The position numbers were made by a program, and so were the translations under genes. Below, piece by piece: positions 23,698 through 32,717 of a stretch of 64,000 nt of DNA (positions are counted from its first letter, which is position 1; each line of letters starts with the position of its first letter). The DNA lies in the IMG/VR virus record IMGVR_UViG_3300034407_002547, positions 1-64,000 of that record; one strand, 5' to 3'. The notes under the pieces were generated by a model, which saw only the letters and a list, made by a program, of their open reading frames with translations, had not been told where the DNA came from and did not search any database. Origin of the DNA: a virus.

Positions 23698-24530
23698 AAT
23701 CCTTGTTCTATTTCTGGCACAGTGTATTCAGTGTGGCATATTTCTACAAACCATTGTTCTCTGTCCACTGGCTTAGGGTGTTCAATATTCTCCAAGTGTG
23801 TACTAACTGGATGTGCAAGACTGCTCGAATTGGTTAGCACATTTGCGCCAGCAATTGCTGCACTAATGCCAGGGCCGCTACAGTGATTTACTACTGCATG
23901 ATATCCGTAGTCAATGTTGTATTTGTCATAAGTGTCGTCCACTCGTATAGGTTGTTCCATTGTGCAGTTAGCAAAGTTTTCCAACATAAATCGATGTGGG
24001 GGGATAAATGCAGGACTGCGTGGATGCGGCCTAACTACTATTGGCCGGTCTGTATACTTGCGTAGATGGGCAATAGTCTCTCTAGTCCAAGTTGGAAGAT
24101 CGGGCATGTTTTCCCATTGCAAACTTTTACGATGCTGCAATGCTATCAAAATACCATCACTTTGTTGTGATAACTTGCTTAGTTTTAATCCCAGGGCAGC
24201 TGGCCTATCCCAGTCTAAATTTTGTTGATGTCCGTAATAGCCAGTGGCATTGATATTGTTAATTGCTATCTTCCATGTTACCTCACGATCGAGTGCCCCA
24301 ACATCAATCACAATAACTGGTTTGTTTTGGCTGCGATAATGGTCGTATACTTGTTTGTTCTTTGCCATACGCCCATTCCACAGTACACTCCATATTACAA
24401 CAGCATCACAATCTAAACTATTTTCAACTGGCGTTATACCTGCTGCTCTACAACTACTGAGAAATGCTTCCAGCACTGTAGAGCTGTTCAGTGCACACTG
24501 TTCTGGATAATATGCTATGTTAATGATCAT
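23655..24530 (-). CDS. glycosyltransferase-like protein, capsule-synthesis (KpsC/S) type
   Basis: 291 residues. RPIVVRPHPRSP near residue 142 and VNHCSGPGISAAIAGANVL near residue 212 correspond to the nucleotide-binding C-terminal half of GT-B enzymes of the CDP-glycerol/KpsC-KpsS type. C-terminal PVDREQWFVEICHTEYT is shared with the gene at 26009. Together with 26009 and the C-terminal half of 26941 it forms a paralog trio. No ribosome binding site is clear. The start lies next to the divergent plus-strand glycosyltransferase. Confidence 0.6.
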   Translation of the reverse strand: MIINIAYYPEQCALNSSTVLEAFLSSCRAAGITPVENSLDCDAVVIWSVLWNGRMAKNKQVYDHYRSQNKPVIVIDVGALDREVTWKIAINNINATGYYGHQQNLDWDRPAALGLKLSKLSQQSDGILIALQHRKSLQWENMPDLPTWTRETIAHLRKYTDRPIVVRPHPRSPAFIPPHRFMLENFANCTMEQPIRVDDTYDKYNIDYGYHAVVNHCSGPGISAAIAGANVLTNSSSLAHPVSTHLENIEHPKPVDREQWFVEICHTEYTVPEIEQGLWLKRLSDSLEWMM

Positions 24531-24533
24531 GGT

Positions 24534-24541
24534 TATAAATA
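24534..24541 (+). promoter_or_regulatory. perfect T4-late TATAAATA box, 5 nt from ATG
   Basis: TATAAATA followed by CTCGT and the ATG at 24547. In T4 late promoters transcription starts about 6 nt after this box, i.e. at the start codon. Confidence 0.7.
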
Positions 24542-24546
24542 CTCGT

Positions 24547-25377
24547 ATGAAACGTTATACAGTAGTTACCACATTTCATCAGGAGGGCTTGGAATTGTAC
24601 GGCCAGCGGATGATTGATTCATTTGAGCAGCATTGGCCCGACAGTGTCGATATGATTGTTTACACAGAAAATTGCACTCCAAGAATAACCAAGAAAAATA
24701 TACGTTGTGTTGATCTACTTAGTGTTAGCAGCGAGTGCAAAAGTTTTGTTGAAAGACACAAAAACAACCCGGAAGCACACGGTGGATTAGGTCCTCACAA
24801 TCAAGGGGAATGGAGTGAACGCAAGCACTTTAAATGGCAAGGTGTGAGATTTTGTTACAAAGTATTTGCAGTACACCACGCAGTAAACACGGTTGACAGC
24901 GATTGGATTATTTGGTTAGACGCAGACAGTCACACCCATAGCCCATTAAGTGTTGAATTTTTAGACAGCATTAGCCCAGATGATTTTATTGCAACCCACC
25001 TGGGACGGACTGATAGATACCACAGCGAATGCGGATGGGTAGGGTACAATCGTCAACACCCATTGGGCATTGAGTTTGTTAATGACTTTGCCGGAATGTA
25101 CATCAACGACACCATGTTCAATGAACGTGAATGGCATGATAGTTACTTGTTTGATGTGCAGAGAAAACATTATCGAGATAGCAAAGGTGTAAGCTTTTAT
25201 GATCTCAATCCCGAACCTGATACCAAGGGACTAGCAGGGCACCCGTTTATTAACAGCAAGCTAGGAATGTATTTGGATCACATGAAAGGTGATCGCAAAC
25301 AACGTGGACACAGTAAAGCAAAAGAAGTTAGACTGCACAGCGACCACCCGTACTGGAAGAAGATTTTAAATGTATGA
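24547..25377 (+). CDS. glycosyltransferase, GT-A type
   Basis: 276 residues from ATG at 24547; a longer frame from 24517 would begin upstream of the promoter box. IIWLDADSHTHSPLSVEFL near residue 120 carries the DxD site, and GWVGYNRQHPLG and GHPFINSKLG follow in the acceptor-binding half. It is a lone plus-strand pair with the FkbM methyltransferase gene, which overlaps its end by 8 nt. Predicted leaderless late mRNA. Substrate unknown. Confidence 0.72.
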   Translation: MKRYTVVTTFHQEGLELYGQRMIDSFEQHWPDSVDMIVYTENCTPRITKKNIRCVDLLSVSSECKSFVERHKNNPEAHGGLGPHNQGEWSERKHFKWQGVRFCYKVFAVHHAVNTVDSDWIIWLDADSHTHSPLSVEFLDSISPDDFIATHLGRTDRYHSECGWVGYNRQHPLGIEFVNDFAGMYINDTMFNEREWHDSYLFDVQRKHYRDSKGVSFYDLNPEPDTKGLAGHPFINSKLGMYLDHMKGDRKQRGHSKAKEVRLHSDHPYWKKILNV

Positions 25378-26020
25378 AAAACACAGCTGGTGGTTTCCAG
25401 ACCAAGATACACACTTTGTAGAAATGCTGGATAAGAATATACACAAAGGTTTTGAGCCAGTGTATCAAGAACCTGTGCGCAATAAAAGTTTACGATATGT
25501 AAAGCAAAAAAGTGTTGCACTTGATATTGGGGCAAACATTGGCTTGTGGAGTAGGGACCTTGCACTGCATTTTACAAAAGTTATTGCATTTGAACCAGTA
25601 AGCGACTTTCGTGATTGTTTGATTAAAAATGTTGTTAACGGCAATATAGACATTCGACCTTATGCACTAGGGCCAGAAGACACAACCATTGACATGGTTG
25701 TTACCGAAGGTAACACTGGCCACAGTCATGTTGACAACAATACAATTGGCAGCGGATCCATTGACATGCGCAAGTTGGATAGTTTGAAATTTGATGCTGT
25801 TGATTATATTAAAATTGACTGTGAAGGATATGAGCTATCCATACTACAAGGTGCAGAGCAAACTATTAAACATCATCAACCTGTGATTGTAGTTGAACAA
25901 AAACTACACAAAGATACCGGCATAACCAAAGAAACACAATATGGCAGTGTTGAATTACTAAAAAGTTGGGGCATGATTGAACTGGCCAGAGTGAGAAACG
26001 ACTGTATACTAGGCTGGTAA
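25370..26020 (+). CDS. FkbM-family methyltransferase
   Basis: 216 residues. VALDIGANIGLWSRDLA near residue 49 is SAM motif I, VIAFEPVSDF motif II, and VDYIKIDCEGYELSILQGA near residue 143 the FkbM-specific motif. VIVVEQKLH follows. FkbM enzymes O-methylate sugars or natural products, so methylation of the sugar made by this island is likely. Overlaps the preceding glycosyltransferase by 8 nt and converges on 26009-26944 with a 12-nt overlap. Confidence 0.85.
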   Translation: MYEKHSWWFPDQDTHFVEMLDKNIHKGFEPVYQEPVRNKSLRYVKQKSVALDIGANIGLWSRDLALHFTKVIAFEPVSDFRDCLIKNVVNGNIDIRPYALGPEDTTIDMVVTEGNTGHSHVDNNTIGSGSIDMRKLDSLKFDAVDYIKIDCEGYELSILQGAEQTIKHHQPVIVVEQKLHKDTGITKETQYGSVELLKSWGMIELARVRNDCILGW

Positions 26021-26944
26021 GTGCGGTTCAAAGTGTCGATATATTTCACCATTTTGACTTTGTGCAATAGTCCAATGTGCTTGACATAAATTATTCAACC
26101 ACTGTTCTCTGTCCGGCATTTGAGGATTGTTAATATTTCTAGTATTATGATTTGCAACGTCCCAAGTAACTGCACTTTCTTCATTGATAAATGTTGGTAC
26201 ACCTTCCAATACACTCAATACACTGCTCGAGCTGTTGTAAAATACCGCAGCCCTGGCGCCCTTAACATCTTGTTGAAGTGTGCGCTTGGTACTATCAACA
26301 ATGTCAACGTGTTGTTGTCGGCCGATTAATTCTGCCCATGGTTTGTCCATAGTACCTGGATGTGGGCGTATTTTAATAACAGTGCCAACTTGACTGCGTA
26401 TAATTTTTAATGTTTTTTGTAGCCAAGCTATTTGGTCAAATCCTTTAGCATTCCAGCCGTTATCACGCTGCAAGCATAATAAAATATGATCACCATAATT
26501 TTTCCACGGCTTTAATTCAAGTCCTAATGTATCACGCACCATATGCCAGTGATTATGATTGCTGTTACTGTTAGCATATTCACCTTCGTTGTAAAACACA
26601 CTGTCAAGGCTGTAACGCAACCACATGTTTTCGTGCTCATTGTGAAACTTAAAGCAACTTCCATCAATGCTCATAACTCTGCCGCCAATTGCCTTTTGAT
26701 GATTAATAATAGCTTCTCTATGATAAATGTGCGGACCACTATAGCTCATACCGACCCACCCAATGATTACTGCTAGTTTTGCACGATGTAATTGCCGATC
26801 ACGCAAATTTTCATCAACCAACACACGGGCACCACATTGTCTTGCGCCGTCTGCAAATGCTCGCATGATCTGTACTTTAATATTATGATTGCGAATCTTC
26901 GGAAGACTGCTCAAGTACACAACAACATCATAATCCCACGTCAT
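26009..26944 (-). CDS. glycosyltransferase-like protein, capsule-synthesis type, paralog
   Basis: 311 residues. VIKIRPHPGTMDKPW near residue 193 and GARAAVFYNSSSSVLSVLEGVPTFI near residue 236 are the GT-B nucleotide-binding elements of the KpsC/S-like group. C-terminal PDREQWLNNLCQAHWTIAQ parallels 23655-24530. The start overlaps the upstream stop as ATGA. It likely transfers a sugar from a nucleotide donor; acceptor unknown. Confidence 0.6.
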   Translation of the reverse strand: MTWDYDVVVYLSSLPKIRNHNIKVQIMRAFADGARQCGARVLVDENLRDRQLHRAKLAVIIGWVGMSYSGPHIYHREAIINHQKAIGGRVMSIDGSCFKFHNEHENMWLRYSLDSVFYNEGEYANSNSNHNHWHMVRDTLGLELKPWKNYGDHILLCLQRDNGWNAKGFDQIAWLQKTLKIIRSQVGTVIKIRPHPGTMDKPWAELIGRQQHVDIVDSTKRTLQQDVKGARAAVFYNSSSSVLSVLEGVPTFINEESAVTWDVANHNTRNINNPQMPDREQWLNNLCQAHWTIAQSQNGEIYRHFEPHLPA

Positions 26945-28605
26945 CTGCTGTAGTTCTCCTGCAAAATATGCCAGGCGGTGCCTTCCTGCATTTCTTTAGG
27001 TGTAAATTGATTGTATGCTAAATTGCAACAAAGATTTCTAACTTCGGGTATAGACGGCATGTAAGGAGTTGCAATTTTCTTTAAGTCTGTGTTAGCCAAT
27101 GGCTGCGCTGCATTTGGTCCCATTGTGAACACAGGCTTTCCAAATATCAATGCTTCTACCGCAGCAATACTGTTGTAAGTTACCAAACAGTGCACATCTT
27201 GAGATAGTGCCATTTCCATTGTGTCCACATTAACACGAGCATGTCGGCTTTGTTTTTCCCTGACTACAATAGGCCTGTCAGTGTGCTGTTTAATTTCGTT
27301 GATTGTTGTTTCTACCCATTCTGTTAAATCTACACCCCAATAAGACAGTGCTTTTTGACTAGGAGGACACAGCAAGATATTTCTCCCTGGAAGATGTCTG
27401 TTAATTGTAACACCTGTTTTGAGAAATCTATCATCTTGGCACTGTTGGTATAATGGTGCACTATATTGCAATGCATTTTTAGTAATTCGGTGATATTTTT
27501 TATGCTTGCCGTTGCCAAAATAGCCAGTGTCAATGTAATAAAAATCTCGCTTTTCTTCTAAGCATCTATGTATTACTTTCTTTTTAGCAATACCTCTTAC
27601 TACAACCGGCACTGACAAATCAGTTAATTCTACGTGCTTGCTTGCTCCAAACACTCCGTTGGACCCTAATAAAAAACTCTCTACTATTACATCCAACTTT
27701 GATTCTCCTTTTGGTTGAGTAACGCCAGCATCAACAATGCCCATACAGCCCGGGGTATTATGAGATTGTATTATACGTTCAATGATGTTGTCCATACTGT
27801 CTTCGTTAAATATACCAAAAGGGTCACGGCGTAGTTTTAATAAATCTTTAATATCATTTCTAATGTCTTCGGGCAGTGTTAAATCACTTGCACTAATTGT
27901 GGGATTGTTTAACGTTTCCAAATATTCGTCATGATAGGCATTCCACACATTAGCATACGCACAATCTTCATAATTTTCAAACCATGGGCCTCCTTCAGTG
28001 TAGTGCAAAAGTTTAGGGCTACCGTCACGAGGTTCTACATACCAGTCAGTTAACCAGTTCCATTCAGGGTTAACTGCGCCAATTTCTCTGTCTTTAAGCC
28101 AGCTAAATCTATGCAAGTATGCACCTGTTATATCTGGGGCGTTAACAACATCAACAGTTATTTTTTTATTGGCCTTGTGTGCGCAATTCCACACAACCAT
28201 GCTGCTCCAATTTTTACGTGGATAAACTGTTTGTTGTTGCCCGTCCATCTTTACACCTTCTTTAGGAGTGTAATCATGTTGAACGCAAGTTACTGCTTTT
28301 TTAGGATCAACTTCCTCAATGAGTTTGGCAATATCGTCCACTAGTATCATATCACTATCCATAAAGATAGCAGTACCTTTATAGTTGTTAAGTACTGGTA
28401 CTAAAAAACGAGTGAACGTAAATTCTGTACTTGCAAGTTTATCAACTTCGCGACTATAAAATCCACGCATGCGCAAATCGTCTTGTTTTAGAAAGTGTAT
28501 GTCCACCGGAATAGTTGCATGTTTTAATATGCTGTGGCGGCACACGTCAGCAGCAATAGGTTCGCGACTGTCCCATCCAATGTAAATTGTAAGAATATCT
28601 TCCAT
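26941..28605 (-). CDS. fusion of a GT8-like glycosyltransferase and a capsule-type GT-B-like domain
   Basis: 554 residues. The N-terminal 240 residues are GT-A: IYIGWDSREPIAADVCRHSI at the start, AIFMDSDMILVDD near residue 80 (DxD), and LLHYTEGGPWFENY near residue 205. The C-terminal 300 residues carry RPIVVREKQSRHARVN and LVTYNSIAAVEALIFGKPVF, related to 23655 and 26009. One chain therefore may add two sugars. The start shares a base pair with the upstream stop (TAATG). T4-like marine phages have single GT8-like proteins with the same N-terminus; the fusion is less usual. Confidence 0.7.
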   Translation of the reverse strand: MEDILTIYIGWDSREPIAADVCRHSILKHATIPVDIHFLKQDDLRMRGFYSREVDKLASTEFTFTRFLVPVLNNYKGTAIFMDSDMILVDDIAKLIEEVDPKKAVTCVQHDYTPKEGVKMDGQQQTVYPRKNWSSMVVWNCAHKANKKITVDVVNAPDITGAYLHRFSWLKDREIGAVNPEWNWLTDWYVEPRDGSPKLLHYTEGGPWFENYEDCAYANVWNAYHDEYLETLNNPTISASDLTLPEDIRNDIKDLLKLRRDPFGIFNEDSMDNIIERIIQSHNTPGCMGIVDAGVTQPKGESKLDVIVESFLLGSNGVFGASKHVELTDLSVPVVVRGIAKKKVIHRCLEEKRDFYYIDTGYFGNGKHKKYHRITKNALQYSAPLYQQCQDDRFLKTGVTINRHLPGRNILLCPPSQKALSYWGVDLTEWVETTINEIKQHTDRPIVVREKQSRHARVNVDTMEMALSQDVHCLVTYNSIAAVEALIFGKPVFTMGPNAAQPLANTDLKKIATPYMPSIPEVRNLCCNLAYNQFTPKEMQEGTAWHILQENYSR

Positions 28606-29360
28606 TAGTCTCTTCTTTCAATGTCTTCTTCACTGAGTTCGGTACCCATCCAAACTTCAATTACTTTAGCAGTAACATTGCCGACATTAGTTGCTTTGTG
28701 CCAAGTGTGTGCAGGAATATCAATACTTTGTCCCGATGTATATAATATACTTGACTTGTCGCCATTGGCAAACTCTAAATCCATACGGATATCGCCTTCA
28801 ACTACATGCCAATGTTCACTACGTATAAAATGTCTTTGGTCACTCAGCGGAGTTTCGGTCCCAAATGCAAGTTCCTTTACTGCCCAACCAGGGCCATTAT
28901 GCAACACTGTGTAACTTCCCCATGCACGGTGCGTTGTAGGTTGACTCCACTCTTTGAGTATCCAACTACTGCTATTCTTTTTATCTTCGCCGCCAACACC
29001 AAATGCAAACTCTACATCCGAATAAATCATTTCTGGAATATTATCTTTAGTTCTGTCACCGCCGTTGGCAAATACAATTTTTGTTTTGTTGCTTGCTGTA
29101 GACAGCAATTGAAAAATTGCACTGCATGCTGTGTCGTCGTTGTCATTGAACCCAATAACTTCATCTACACATGCTAATTCTTTAATAATAGAACAGCGCT
29201 CTTCAAAGGACATAAAAGGGCGACCTTTTTTACGTGCGAGCCATTCATCGCTATTAACTCCTACAACAAGCTTGTCGCCAAGTTCTCTTGCTGCCTTAAA
29301 ATATGCTATGTGCCCGCTGTGAAGTGGATCAAACCCCCCTGTAACTAATACTACAATCAT
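28605..29360 (-). CDS. cytidylyltransferase fused to a cupin domain
   Basis: 251 residues. The N-terminal 130 residues start VLVTGGFDPLHSGHIAYF, the HxGH nucleotidyltransferase signature (RfaE/TagD type), with GRPFMSFEERCSIIKEL following. Residues about 155-250 form a cupin: SEHWHVVEGDIRM and IDIPAHTWHKATNVGN with metal-binding His, like the C-terminal domain of mannose-6-phosphate isomerase type II. Activation of a sugar phosphate or polyol phosphate with CTP is expected, coupled to isomerisation or binding. It stands directly before the NDP-sugar dehydrogenase gene. Confidence 0.75.
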   Translation of the reverse strand: MIVVLVTGGFDPLHSGHIAYFKAARELGDKLVVGVNSDEWLARKKGRPFMSFEERCSIIKELACVDEVIGFNDNDDTACSAIFQLLSTASNKTKIVFANGGDRTKDNIPEMIYSDVEFAFGVGGEDKKNSSSWILKEWSQPTTHRAWGSYTVLHNGPGWAVKELAFGTETPLSDQRHFIRSEHWHVVEGDIRMDLEFANGDKSSILYTSGQSIDIPAHTWHKATNVGNVTAKVIEVWMGTELSEEDIERRD

Positions 29361-29414
29361 AGTTGATATCCTTGATTTCTTGTTTTAAATGTGTCTACAG
29401 CGTGTGTTATTAAA

Positions 29415-30233
29415 TTATGCAATCCCATATGTTTCACCTTCGTGTCGCATGCCATTGAACACTGTGGTCTTAAATTTATTATTATCACTGTTTATTGTAG
29501 TAAAAAAATCTAAGTCTAGATCTAATTTTTCTATTAAATTAATTATTGCTCTTGTGTCCTTGGGCAAACACATCCCGCCGTATCCGCGTAGTTCATTGCT
29601 TACATCAAGATACATATCACCCGCTCTGCCTGTTAGAATATAAGCATCTTTGACTCGTGTATAATCACTGTCTAACTTCTGACAGATTTCATAAAACACG
29701 TTAGCAAATGTAACTCGTGTAGCAGCATACAAATTTAGATAGTATTTGAGTATCTCAGCTTCATTTGGATTTAATTGTACAGTATGCACCGGATAATGCC
29801 CGTGTGCCTTTACAACAGTTTCGTAAACATAATTGTCTTTGGTTCCTACTGCTAGCATTTTATGTTCATTAATAAAGTCGTGTTCTGCACAACGCTCTCT
29901 TATAAATTCTGGAACAAAACAAATCTGTCTATTTGTATATGTGTCTAGCATACTTTGTGTAAAGCCCGGAACAGTACTACTTCTAATAGCAATTATACCG
30001 TTGTAATCTATGCTGTCTAACTCTTGTATTACACTCTTGACTATGTCAGTATTGCAGTCACCATTGGGCTTACTAGGTGTAGGCACACAAATAAATGTAC
30101 ACTCTGTATCTTTTACAATATTAATTGATGTATCAAATTTAGTGTCGTGCACAAATACATTGTGCCCTAGTTGCTCAAAGCCTACTTTGTTTGCTTTGCC
30201 TATTACACCTAATCCAATAATTCCTAATTTCAT
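29415..30233 (-). CDS. short UDP-glucose/GDP-mannose dehydrogenase-like protein
   Basis: 272 residues. IGLGVIGKANKVGFE is the NAD-binding Rossmann motif, CVPTPSKPNGDCN and RSSTVPG follow, EAEILKYYLNLYAATRVTF contains the conserved Lys, and RGYGGMCLPKDTRA holds catalytic Cys222. The family is usually 400-450 residues; the C-terminal UDP-binding domain is missing here, with no frameshift remnant downstream. It should oxidise an NDP-sugar at C6 if active. Start overlaps the SDR gene stop (ATGA). Confidence 0.8.
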   Translation of the reverse strand: MKLGIIGLGVIGKANKVGFEQLGHNVFVHDTKFDTSINIVKDTECTFICVPTPSKPNGDCNTDIVKSVIQELDSIDYNGIIAIRSSTVPGFTQSMLDTYTNRQICFVPEFIRERCAEHDFINEHKMLAVGTKDNYVYETVVKAHGHYPVHTVQLNPNEAEILKYYLNLYAATRVTFANVFYEICQKLDSDYTRVKDAYILTGRAGDMYLDVSNELRGYGGMCLPKDTRAIINLIEKLDLDLDFFTTINSDNNKFKTTVFNGMRHEGETYGIA

Positions 30234-31102
30234 TTTAAGTTTGCCTCAACTGTATATTTTAATCCAGCGTGTAGATCTGTAGTGGGCACCCATCCTGTTA
30301 GTCGTTGCACCTTTGTAATGTCCGGCATACGTCTGCGCACACTACCTTCTGGTGCAGGAAACTTTTTAATAGGCTGATCAACTCCCATATTATCTAGTAT
30401 AATTTGTGCTAGGGTGAGCACATCAACTTCTTCGTTACTACCAATGTTAACTATTTCTCCACGTGCTGCATCTGTAAACATCAATGCTACTAGTGCATCA
30501 CAAAAGTCCTTAACGTACAACCAGCTGCGTGTGTTGTCGTATCCGTATAGTTCTACGACACCTGTTTTCACTCTATCAATAAATTCATCAACAAAGTGAT
30601 TAATTTGGCGAGGACCATATATGTTGTTAGGTCGTACTATAATCCAATCTAGTCCGCTTGCAATACATGCTTGCTCACCGAGTGCTTTTGAATTAGCATA
30701 GCTCCATCGAATATTTGTAACGTCGGACACCACAATAGGACACGCTTCGTCTGTTGGTATCTTGTAGTTAAAGTAGTCAGTTGCTCCTGCAATACTTTCT
30801 GGTGTGCCAGTGTATACTATTAGCGGGCGCAACCCATCTTTGTTTCTGTAGTAGTCTAATATGTTAAGGGTAGGAATAATGTTGTCATTGATAACTTCAA
30901 ACCCTTTGGTGTAAAAATCTTTGGTACTGTTGTATGCAGCAAGGTGTACAACGATATCTACTTCTGGAAATACTTTAGTTGTCTTAAGATCACCGGACTC
31001 TTTGTCCCATGCTATAATTTCACACTCTGGATGCTGTAGTGTTAATGTTTCTATAAGGTGACTTCCTATAAATCCTGATGCACCTGTAATTAATATTTTC
31101 AT
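30230..31102 (-). CDS. NAD-dependent sugar epimerase/dehydratase (extended SDR)
   Basis: 290 residues. ILITGASGFIGSHLIETL is the NAD(P) motif, VVHLAAYNST the second strand motif, IVYTGTPESI the catalytic Ser/Thr region, and WSYANSKALGEQ the catalytic YxxxK. VRPNNIYGPRQ and the C-terminal LTGWVPTTDLHAGLKYT are typical of NDP-sugar epimerases and 4,6-dehydratase relatives. It is coupled to the dehydrogenase downstream and lies next to the DegT-family gene, making one nucleotide-sugar pathway. Confidence 0.88.
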   Translation of the reverse strand: MKILITGASGFIGSHLIETLTLQHPECEIIAWDKESGDLKTTKVFPEVDIVVHLAAYNSTKDFYTKGFEVINDNIIPTLNILDYYRNKDGLRPLIVYTGTPESIAGATDYFNYKIPTDEACPIVVSDVTNIRWSYANSKALGEQACIASGLDWIIVRPNNIYGPRQINHFVDEFIDRVKTGVVELYGYDNTRSWLYVKDFCDALVALMFTDAARGEIVNIGSNEEVDVLTLAQIILDNMGVDQPIKKFPAPEGSVRRRMPDITKVQRLTGWVPTTDLHAGLKYTVEANLK

Positions 31103-31103
31103 T

Positions 31104-32288
31104 TTATTGTCCGTTCATTGATACGTTGTCAAATGCTTTAAGCATTTTGTCTATGCCTTCTTTACAGTCAACAGCATGATTGCCTACCCAGAAACCATTT
31201 TTATGAATGTTTTCAGCAGCATCGTAGTTGCCAGTGGCAGTGTGTGGTAGCATTGATATTACAGGTTGAGCAAGGAAGTTTCCACTGGCAAGTGGTCTCG
31301 ATTCGACGCCTAACAATTCAAACTGTTCAACTAACAGATCACGTTTACCTTCCATGCTTCCATTGAGTACACAACCAAAACTAAACCAACTACTGTTGCC
31401 TACTTCTTTTTGTAAAGTTAAGTAACCTTTATCAGCAAACACACTCATAAAGTAATCTTTGTTTTCAATTCTCTTTTTTAAGATGTCTTCCCATTTTTTA
31501 ATTTGAATACTTCCTATTGCGCCGCTCATTTCTAAAGGACGTACACTGTATCCAGGGGTTACAAATGTAAAACTGTCTTTGAAAAAGTTACCTGTCTTTT
31601 TAAAGATACTACTATTGTCTGGCAATTCTCTACACCAACCGTGTGCTCTTAAACTTCTAAGATAATCTGCATCTTCTTGATTTTGTACGCATATCATTCC
31701 GCCTTCCATTGTTTGTAAATGGTGTGAAAAGAAAAAGCTATGACTGCCCATCATTCCGTGTGTACCGCAATATTTGTCGTTGTATGTTGCGCCCATACTT
31801 TCACAGTTGTCTTCTATTAGAACTAAATCATGCTTTTTGCAAATTAAAGTTATTGCATCATAGTCGCATGAATTGCCGCAAAGGTTAACAGGCATAATTG
31901 CAACAGTGCCTCCGTCTATTGCTTGTTCTATTTTGGTTACATCAATATTAAATGTGTTAGGATCAACGTCTACAAAATTTAAAATAAAATCATTTTGTGT
32001 TACAGGAAAATATGTTGTGCTCCATCCCACTGCGGGAACAATAACATTTGCATTAGGTTTTTTATTTAAGTTGTATTTCCATTTTAACAATGATAACATC
32101 AATAAGTTTGCTGTAGAACCGCTGTTTACCATAACAGCATCAGTTGCTCCAAACTTAGTCGCAAATTCTTTTTCAAACGCAAATACCTTGGGACCCATTG
32201 TAAAACGTCCCGAGTCCATTACTTCTTGTATTGCAATTAGTTCGTCGGTGCCCCATGTGGACGAAGCCAGTGGATACGTTGCCTGCAT
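31104..32288 (-). CDS. DegT-family PLP enzyme with His at the lysine position (C-3 dehydratase type)
   Basis: 394 residues. VNSGSTANLLMLSLL, LIEDNCESMGA and FFFSHHLQTMEGGMI are DegT/DnrJ/EryC1 signatures. The residue six positions before the EGG (normally the PLP Lys) is His189. In this family that replacement marks the 3-dehydratases ColD and RfbH/E1, which remove the C3 hydroxyl of NDP-4-keto-6-deoxyhexoses. So a 3-deoxy or 3,6-dideoxy sugar is predicted rather than an aminosugar. It is the first gene of the biosynthetic run after a late box (32316-32323) and AGGAG. Confidence 0.78.
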   Translation of the reverse strand: MQATYPLASSTWGTDELIAIQEVMDSGRFTMGPKVFAFEKEFATKFGATDAVMVNSGSTANLLMLSLLKWKYNLNKKPNANVIVPAVGWSTTYFPVTQNDFILNFVDVDPNTFNIDVTKIEQAIDGGTVAIMPVNLCGNSCDYDAITLICKKHDLVLIEDNCESMGATYNDKYCGTHGMMGSHSFFFSHHLQTMEGGMICVQNQEDADYLRSLRAHGWCRELPDNSSIFKKTGNFFKDSFTFVTPGYSVRPLEMSGAIGSIQIKKWEDILKKRIENKDYFMSVFADKGYLTLQKEVGNSSWFSFGCVLNGSMEGKRDLLVEQFELLGVESRPLASGNFLAQPVISMLPHTATGNYDAAENIHKNGFWVGNHAVDCKEGIDKMLKAFDNVSMNGQ

Positions 32289-32315
32289 AGTGAACTCCTG
32301 TATTACAGTAGTACT

Positions 32316-32323
32316 TATTTACA
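32316..32323 (-). promoter_or_regulatory. T4-late-like promoter box of the nucleotide-sugar genes
   Basis: Minus-strand TGTAAATA, followed by a leader with CAGGAG before the ATG at 32288. Confidence 0.5.
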
Positions 32324-32369
32324 GCCACTTGGCGTTAGTAAATAAATCAAAGTCTGAAAGTTGCGTTAC

Positions 32370-32717
32370 TCAATACCCGTTATTTCTTTTTACATTCCAC
32401 GCAATTGCTGTTAACAATCCCTCGGGCTTGTCATCGTTAACGACAATACGTTCTCCCATTGGCAAGTTAAACAGTATATGATCATATCGTATTCCGCTTT
32501 CCTTGAGAAAAAGTAGAGTTGCTTCTTTCCACGGATCGCTTCGAGCAGTTGTAATTACAATAACATCATCTCTAGGAATAGTGTCCCACAGTTCAACAAC
32601 ACCGGGCAGCAATGTATCTTGCCCATCGTCAAACAGCCCGTTGTGTTTAAATATAGTCCCATCTAAGTCAAAGAACCATGTGTGTTTTAAATTGTTACTG
32701 AGTTCAAATGGTATCAT
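32370..32717 (-). CDS. HAD-family phosphatase
   Basis: 115 residues. WFFDLDGTIFKHN near residue 14 holds the nucleophile Asp of motif I, VIVITTARSD is motif II (Thr), and IVVNDDKPEG motif IV (paired Asp). The short cap-less form resembles sugar-phosphate or polynucleotide-type HADs of marine phages. It probably dephosphorylates a sugar phosphate for the adjacent NTP-transferase/kinase. The start overlaps the upstream stop as ATGA. Confidence 0.8.
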   Translation of the reverse strand: MIPFELSNNLKHTWFFDLDGTIFKHNGLFDDGQDTLLPGVVELWDTIPRDDVIVITTARSDPWKEATLLFLKESGIRYDHILFNLPMGERIVVNDDKPEGLLTAIAWNVKRNNGY

